Assembly (NCBI GenBank): GCA_021414065.1
Contig: JAIOPE010000055.1
Span: forward strand, 1-64,000
Reading direction: 5' to 3'
DNA from: Planctomycetota bacterium
Lineage (GTDB): Bacteria; Planctomycetota; JAJSAM01; JAJVHW01
Length of the DNA stretch: 64,000 nucleotides
In this document: positions 59,953-64,000 of the stretch, piece after piece
How the letters are laid out: each line of letters opens with the position of its first letter
How positions within the stretch are numbered: position 1 is the stretch's first letter
Notes under the pieces: model-generated
What the model was told of the DNA's origin: nothing
Seen by the model: the letters and a program-made list of their open reading frames with translations, nothing else
Databases searched by the model: none
Made by a program: the position numbers and the translations under genes

Positions 59953-60027
59953 TGGTGGGCCGTGCTGGATTTGAACCAGCGACTTCCACCGTGTGAGGAT
60001 GGCACTCTACCGCTGAGTTAACGGCCC
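59953..60027 (-). tRNA. tRNA-Val(CAC)
   Basis: On the minus strand a full cloverleaf is seen: acceptor GGGCCGT/ACGGCCC, D arm ACTC/GAGT, anticodon loop CTCACAC with anticodon CAC, T arm GCTGG/CCAGC with TTCAAAT loop, discriminator A and an encoded CCA end. It reads GTG valine codons, which are very frequent here. Confidence 0.96.
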
Positions 60028-60185
60028 ACTTGCGATCCCGCCGTAGCGGGTTCCGAAGAGTATCGGCAGGCGCCCCGGGGGAAAGGGAATCCGGCGGTTT
60101 GCCCCGAGTGGGTCGGCGCAGCGTCGGTCGGCGCATCCGTCGCGACGCCCGGCGGGCCGGACGTCGCAGGGGAGGGCGCGCTCCG

Positions 60186-63100
60186 TCAGCGGCCGAGGAG
60201 CGAGCGGGCTTCCGCGTGGTCGGGCGCGATGCGCAGGACGCACTCGAGCGTGACGGTCGCGGAGTCGGTCTCGCCGAGATCGCTCTGGCGCTTCGCGTGG
60301 GCGAGGAGCGACTGGACGATCGTCCGCATCGAGTCGCCGGTCGTCTGGAGGTCGCGCGCGTCGTCGTCGTCGGGGAACAGGGCGAGAAGGTCCTTCGCGG
60401 ACTTCGTGCAGGCATCGCCGTCGCCGCCGCGGATGGCCGACTCGCACGCTCGGACGAGGGCCGCGCGCTGGGTGCGCAGGGTCTCGACCTCGGCCATTCG
60501 CTGCCGGAGCGCGGCGTCGCCGGGGTTCAGCGCCAGCGCCTCGCGACAGGCGTCGAGGGAGCGCGTGAGGTCGCCGCGGCGCTTCGTGGTCTCGGCCGTG
60601 TCGAGGCGCGCCGTGAATTCGCGAATGGTCTCGTCGGCCTCGTGGACGTCCTGTTTCGCGCCTGGGTCGTCGGGCAGCACGACCTGCACCTGGCGCAACG
60701 CCGCGAGTGCACCGTCGAGGTCGCCCGCCGTGCGTTTCGCCGCGGCCTGCGCGCGGAGCGACGTCACCTCGTCGATCACCCGCCGCGCCTGCATCTCCGC
60801 GGCGTCGAGGTCGTTGCTGGCGACGCCCTGGGATCGCAGGTCCGAGGCGAGCCGGACGGCCTCCTCGTAGCGGTGGTCGCGGACGAGCTTGCGGACCTGC
60901 GACACGGCGAGGGCGCGTCGGCGCTCTTCGGCGGCGGCGGCGGCGCGGGCGGCGGTGTCCCGCGCCTTGGCCGAGCGGGGGAAGCGGGTCGCGAGCGCCC
61001 GCGCAGCGTCGGCCACGGCGGTGAGCTCACCCTCGACCGACGCGACGTCGCGCTCGATCGCTCGCGTGCCGCGGTCCACTTCTTCGACGAGCGCGCGCGC
61101 CCGTCGAAGTTCGTCGTCCATCTTGTCCCAGGCGCCGAGCCGCGTGCGGGCATCCTGCGCTGCGGCGAGTGCGGCGTCCGGGTCGCCGTCTGCGATCTTC
61201 TCCGCGATCGCCGCGAGAGCCCGGTCGGCGCTGACGATCCACGTGCGGAGGCGATCGATCTCGGCGCCCGCCTTCGAGTTCGTCGGGTCGATCGCGAGCA
61301 CCCGCTGCCAGGCGTCGAGCGCTTCGGCGCGACGACCGGCGCGGTCTGCCTGCACCGCTTCACCGAGCGCCTTGCGAAGGGCGTCGCGCGCCTTCTCGAC
61401 CGCGGCCGCTGCGGCGTCGCGACCGGCCGCCGCAGCGGCGCTCTCCGGGTCGGCGTTGAGCGCTTCTTCCAACGCGTCGAGCGCGTCGGCGTGGCGGCCT
61501 GCATCGCTCGCGGCGCGGGCGTCCTCCACCAACTGCGCCGCCCGGGCGCGCCGCGAGGTGACCTTCTCGAGCAGTGCGGCCACGAGAGAGTCCGCGGGCT
61601 CGATCGACTGCGCGTCGAGGCAGCTTCGTTCGGCGTCGCCGAGGCGACCTTCGGAGAGGGCGCGCTCCGCTTCGGAGATGCGGGACGCGATGCGACGCCG
61701 GCGGGCCGTCGCGCGAGCGGTCTCGAGGACGGTCGCAGCGCGAGCCTCGAGATCAGCGCAACGCTTCGAGCCTGGGTACTTCGCCATGAGGCGCCGCACG
61801 CGATCGAGTTGCGACTCCGCGCGATCGGCGTCCACGTTCGCCCCGCCGTCGAACGACTCCGCCGCACGGTCGATCTCCGCGACTGCCGTGCGGGCCCCGG
61901 CGAGAACGCCCGCCGCGCGGACCTGGTCGGGGAGAAGGCGCAGAGCCTCTTCGGCGAGCGTGCGGGCGGCGTCGGGGTCGCCCGCGTCGAGTCGCGTCTG
62001 GGCGTCGTCGGTCTTCGCCGCCGCCGACGTCAGGCGCTCGCGCAACGCGTCGAGCGAGGCCTTCGCCTTCAGGTTGCCCGGGGCGAGGCGGACGGCGTCC
62101 TCGTAGGCCTTCGCCGCGCGTTCGAACTGGCGCTCGTCTTCGAGCTTCGCCGCGCGGGCGAGGAGCGTCTTTGCGCGCGACTCCGACGCCTTCTCGTCGG
62201 CCTCACGGCACGCTTTCTCGGTCTCACGGAGGACGTCGGCCGCGAGCGTGCTGCCGGGGAACTGTCCGGCGAGTTCTCGTGCCCACGTGAGGACGTCTTC
62301 ATCGGCGTCCGCTCCGAGCGACGCGCGGATGCGGTCGGCCTCGTGCTGCATCGTCTCGAGCGTGGTCCGGGCGCGGGCGAACTGCGCGGCCACCGCGGGG
62401 TCGTCGGCGAGGATCGCGATGGCCTGCTCGGCGGCAGCGAGCGCGCCCTCCGGGTCACCGACGGAGACAAGCGACCGTGACTGGCCGAGCAAGGCCTCCG
62501 ACTCGGCGATCCCGCGCTGGGCCATCGCCAAGCCCTCGGTCGCCTCCGTGCAGTCCGGGTCGAGACTCGCCGCCTCGCGGAAAGCCGTCGCTGCGTCCCG
62601 CAGGTGGCGCGCGGTGGTGTGCCGACGGGCCGCAGTCAGCGCGCGTTGCACGCGGTCGCGGGCCGCGCCGGCGGTCGCAGCGCGGCCGGCGTTCTCGGCG
62701 TGGTCGAGCGCGGTGCGGGCGCGGCGGCTGCCGGGGTTTCTGGCGCACAGGATGCGCAGACGTTCGACCGCCGCGTCCGACGGGCCCTTTGCGAGTGCCG
62801 CCTCTGCGGCGGCGAGCTCGGTCTTCAGTTCCTCGCACGCGCGGTCTGCTTCACGCAGGCGCCCGTCGATCACGGGATCACCGACCAGGATGCGCGCCGC
62901 CTCGCTCAGCAGGTCGCGCGCAGTCTCCGGGTCGCCCTGCTGGATGGCGGCGACGCCGTCCGCAGCGAGCGCGTCCGCGCGTTCCACGGTCTCTCGCGCC
63001 CTCGACTCTCCTTGCAGGGCCTCGTCGTTTCCCGGGAAGAGAACGAGCACGCCGCGCCATGCGACCAGCGCTTCGCGCACGCGGCCCTCGCTCTCGTGGC

Positions 63101-64000
63101 GGCGGGCGTTTGCAAGGGCGTCGGCCGACGCTGTGCCGGCGGCCTCACGCGCCGCGAGCGCGCTCTGGACGTCGGTCTCGAGCTCGCCGATCAGACTCGA
63201 CTCAGGGAAGTCCGCCTTCGCGAGCTTCCAGCGCTCGAGGGCCTCCTGGGGACGCCCGTGGGCAAGGAGTTCGCGGACGGCGTCGCGGTGCTGGTCGCGC
63301 TGCTCGCAGCGTACCTCCAGGTCGCGGATGAGTTGCGCGACCTTCATGTTCTGGGGCGACCGCTCTTGCGCCTGCTGGAGCTTTTCCCGCGCCCGCGTGA
63401 GACGTCCGACGCCGAGGAGCGCCTGGCCCTCCTGGATCAGCGCGAGCACTGCGCGTTCGAGCGGGATGTTCGCGCCGCAATCGCCGCAGAACTTCGTGCC
63501 CGCAGCGTCGGTCGCGCTGCAGACGGGGCAGGTCTCCTGGAGCGACTCTCCGCAGCCCGAGCACGTGGAAGCGTCGAGCCCATTCGGAACGCCGCACGCG
63601 GGGCAGTAGAGCTGTTCGACCTCTTCCTCGCCGTGCCCCTGCAGCCTCTCGACGTCGGCCACGATCTCCGCGCACGTGGCGTAGCGCTTGTCGAGATCGC
63701 GGAGGATCATTCTGCGGACGATGGGCCAGAGCCCCTCGGGCAGGTCCGGTCGGTACTCGAGGATCGAGGGCGGCTCTTTCGTCATCACGGAGAGCAGGAT
63801 CTGCGCCGGCCCCGCGCCCGTGTGGGGGCGCTGCATCGTGAGCATGTAGTAGAACGTCACGCCCAGCGCGTAGATGTCGGTACGCCCGTCCTTCGCCTTG
63901 CCCTCGAACTGCTCGGGCGGCATGAAGTACGGCGTGCCGATGACCGTGCTCTGCGCCGCTTCCGCGTCGTAGATCTTCGCGAGGCCGAAGTCGGTGATCT
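60186..64000 (-). CDS. Ser/Thr protein kinase with zinc ribbons and a long coiled-coil/TPR region (N-terminus beyond window)
   Basis: 1271 residues are visible; the start lies past the right edge. The first visible residues contain ITDFGLAK (DFG loop), then GTPYFMPPEQFEGKA and DIYALGVTFYYMLT, the end of a Hanks-type kinase domain. A zinc-ribbon cluster follows (CPACGVPN, CSGCGES, CPVCSATD, FCGDCGANIP). The remaining roughly 1,100 residues are helical, Ala/Glu/Arg-rich repeats of TPR/coiled-coil kind. Such giant kinases are typical of planctomycetes. Autophosphorylation and scaffolding roles are inferred. Confidence 0.92.
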   Translation of the reverse strand, partial: ITDFGLAKIYDAEAAQSTVIGTPYFMPPEQFEGKAKDGRTDIYALGVTFYYMLTMQRPHTGAGPAQILLSVMTKEPPSILEYRPDLPEGLWPIVRRMILRDLDKRYATCAEIVADVERLQGHGEEEVEQLYCPACGVPNGLDASTCSGCGESLQETCPVCSATDAAGTKFCGDCGANIPLERAVLALIQEGQALLGVGRLTRAREKLQQAQERSPQNMKVAQLIRDLEVRCEQRDQHRDAVRELLAHGRPQEALERWKLAKADFPESSLIGELETDVQSALAAREAAGTASADALANARRHESEGRVREALVAWRGVLVLFPGNDEALQGESRARETVERADALAADGVAAIQQGDPETARDLLSEAARILVGDPVIDGRLREADRACEELKTELAAAEAALAKGPSDAAVERLRILCARNPGSRRARTALDHAENAGRAATAGAARDRVQRALTAARRHTTARHLRDAATAFREAASLDPDCTEATEGLAMAQRGIAESEALLGQSRSLVSVGDPEGALAAAEQAIAILADDPAVAAQFARARTTLETMQHEADRIRASLGADADEDVLTWARELAGQFPGSTLAADVLRETEKACREADEKASESRAKTLLARAAKLEDERQFERAAKAYEDAVRLAPGNLKAKASLDALRERLTSAAAKTDDAQTRLDAGDPDAARTLAEEALRLLPDQVRAAGVLAGARTAVAEIDRAAESFDGGANVDADRAESQLDRVRRLMAKYPGSKRCADLEARAATVLETARATARRRRIASRISEAERALSEGRLGDAERSCLDAQSIEPADSLVAALLEKVTSRRARAAQLVEDARAASDAGRHADALDALEEALNADPESAAAAAGRDAAAAAVEKARDALRKALGEAVQADRAGRRAEALDAWQRVLAIDPTNSKAGAEIDRLRTWIVSADRALAAIAEKIADGDPDAALAAAQDARTRLGAWDKMDDELRRARALVEEVDRGTRAIERDVASVEGELTAVADAARALATRFPRSAKARDTAARAAAAAEERRRALAVSQVRKLVRDHRYEEAVRLASDLRSQGVASNDLDAAEMQARRVIDEVTSLRAQAAAKRTAGDLDGALAALRQVQVVLPDDPGAKQDVHEADETIREFTARLDTAETTKRRGDLTRSLDACREALALNPGDAALRQRMAEVETLRTQRAALVRACESAIRGGDGDACTKSAKDLLALFPDDDDARDLQTTGDSMRTIVQSLLAHAKRQSDLGETDSATVTLECVLRIAPDHAEARSLLGR

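Noticed and set aside
59557-60021. 154-residue ORF over the G tract, repeat C and tRNA gene
   Set aside because: It is built from repeats and runs over the tRNA on the opposite strand, so it is not a real gene.
1-64000. CRISPR arrays and prophage genes
   Set aside because: No regularly spaced direct repeats of 25-40 bases with unique spacers and no phage structural genes were seen.

Overview
The window is very GC-rich, tightly packed bacterial DNA. It carries a Gram-negative outer-membrane programme (LpxK, an LpxL-type acyltransferase, heptose enzymes, a TonB-dependent receptor). It also has families that planctomycetes and their relatives favour: SUMF1/FGE-fold proteins, a very large Ser/Thr kinase with zinc ribbons, secreted leucine-rich-repeat paralogues with a CMC...HHG..RW motif, a LysM protein and glycine-rich Rho. 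A Planctomycetota or related metagenomic lineage is my best guess, an inference without phylogeny. Genes are often coupled by 4-base GTGA or ATGA stop/start overlaps, which I used to choose many starts.

Layout. 1-1188: the end of a SUMF1-fold/HEAT-like protein. 1454-5639: a three-gene operon of a membrane protein ending in ten Cys-His-Ser/Asp-Ala units, a PqqD/RRE-radical SAM-SPASM enzyme and a small membrane protein; this is the strongest candidate for an undescribed maturation system. 5709-6752: a MoxR ATPase. 6782-22887: a large lipopolysaccharide/glycan region with five glycosyltransferases, a heptosyltransferase, a methyltransferase, a dehydrogenase, HldE plus a second nucleotidyltransferase, a double WaaP-like kinase, a deoxyhypusine-synthase-like protein, an LpxL-type acyltransferase and LpxK, interrupted by a MITE-like inverted-repeat element. 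23155-29936: secreted or envelope proteins (coiled coil, triple LysM, SUMF1 fold) and a TonB receptor. 30741-34378: a heterodimeric ABC exporter. 34500-41623: membrane-anchored hypotheticals, a VapBC pair and two tandem LRR paralogues. 41707-42876: glutaryl-CoA dehydrogenase. 43160-47223: a hybrid histidine kinase coupled to a GNAT enzyme.

47213-50957 is an RNA-processing and transcription block: a Pus10-type pseudouridine synthase (normally archaeal/eukaryotic), divergent RNase P RNA, and rho with a long pyrimidine-rich leader. 51011-52742 holds a small conserved-looking protein, a possible 24-residue coupled ORF and a HEAT-like protein. 53049-58957 is a self-contained redox operon: a GcvH-like protein lacking the lipoyl lysine, a HybA-like Fe-S protein, a NrfD/HybB membrane subunit, a c-type-haem sensor kinase and a sigma-54 activator, preceded by a good sigma-54 promoter. 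The window ends with an archaemetzincin-like protease, repeats with a 17-G tract, tRNA-Val(CAC) and a giant Ser/Thr kinase cut by the window edge.

The parts suggest an envelope-rich bacterium that senses periplasmic redox state through haem, modifies LPS extensively and makes at least one radical-SAM-modified membrane protein. Functions are inferred from motifs read by eye; no searches were run.
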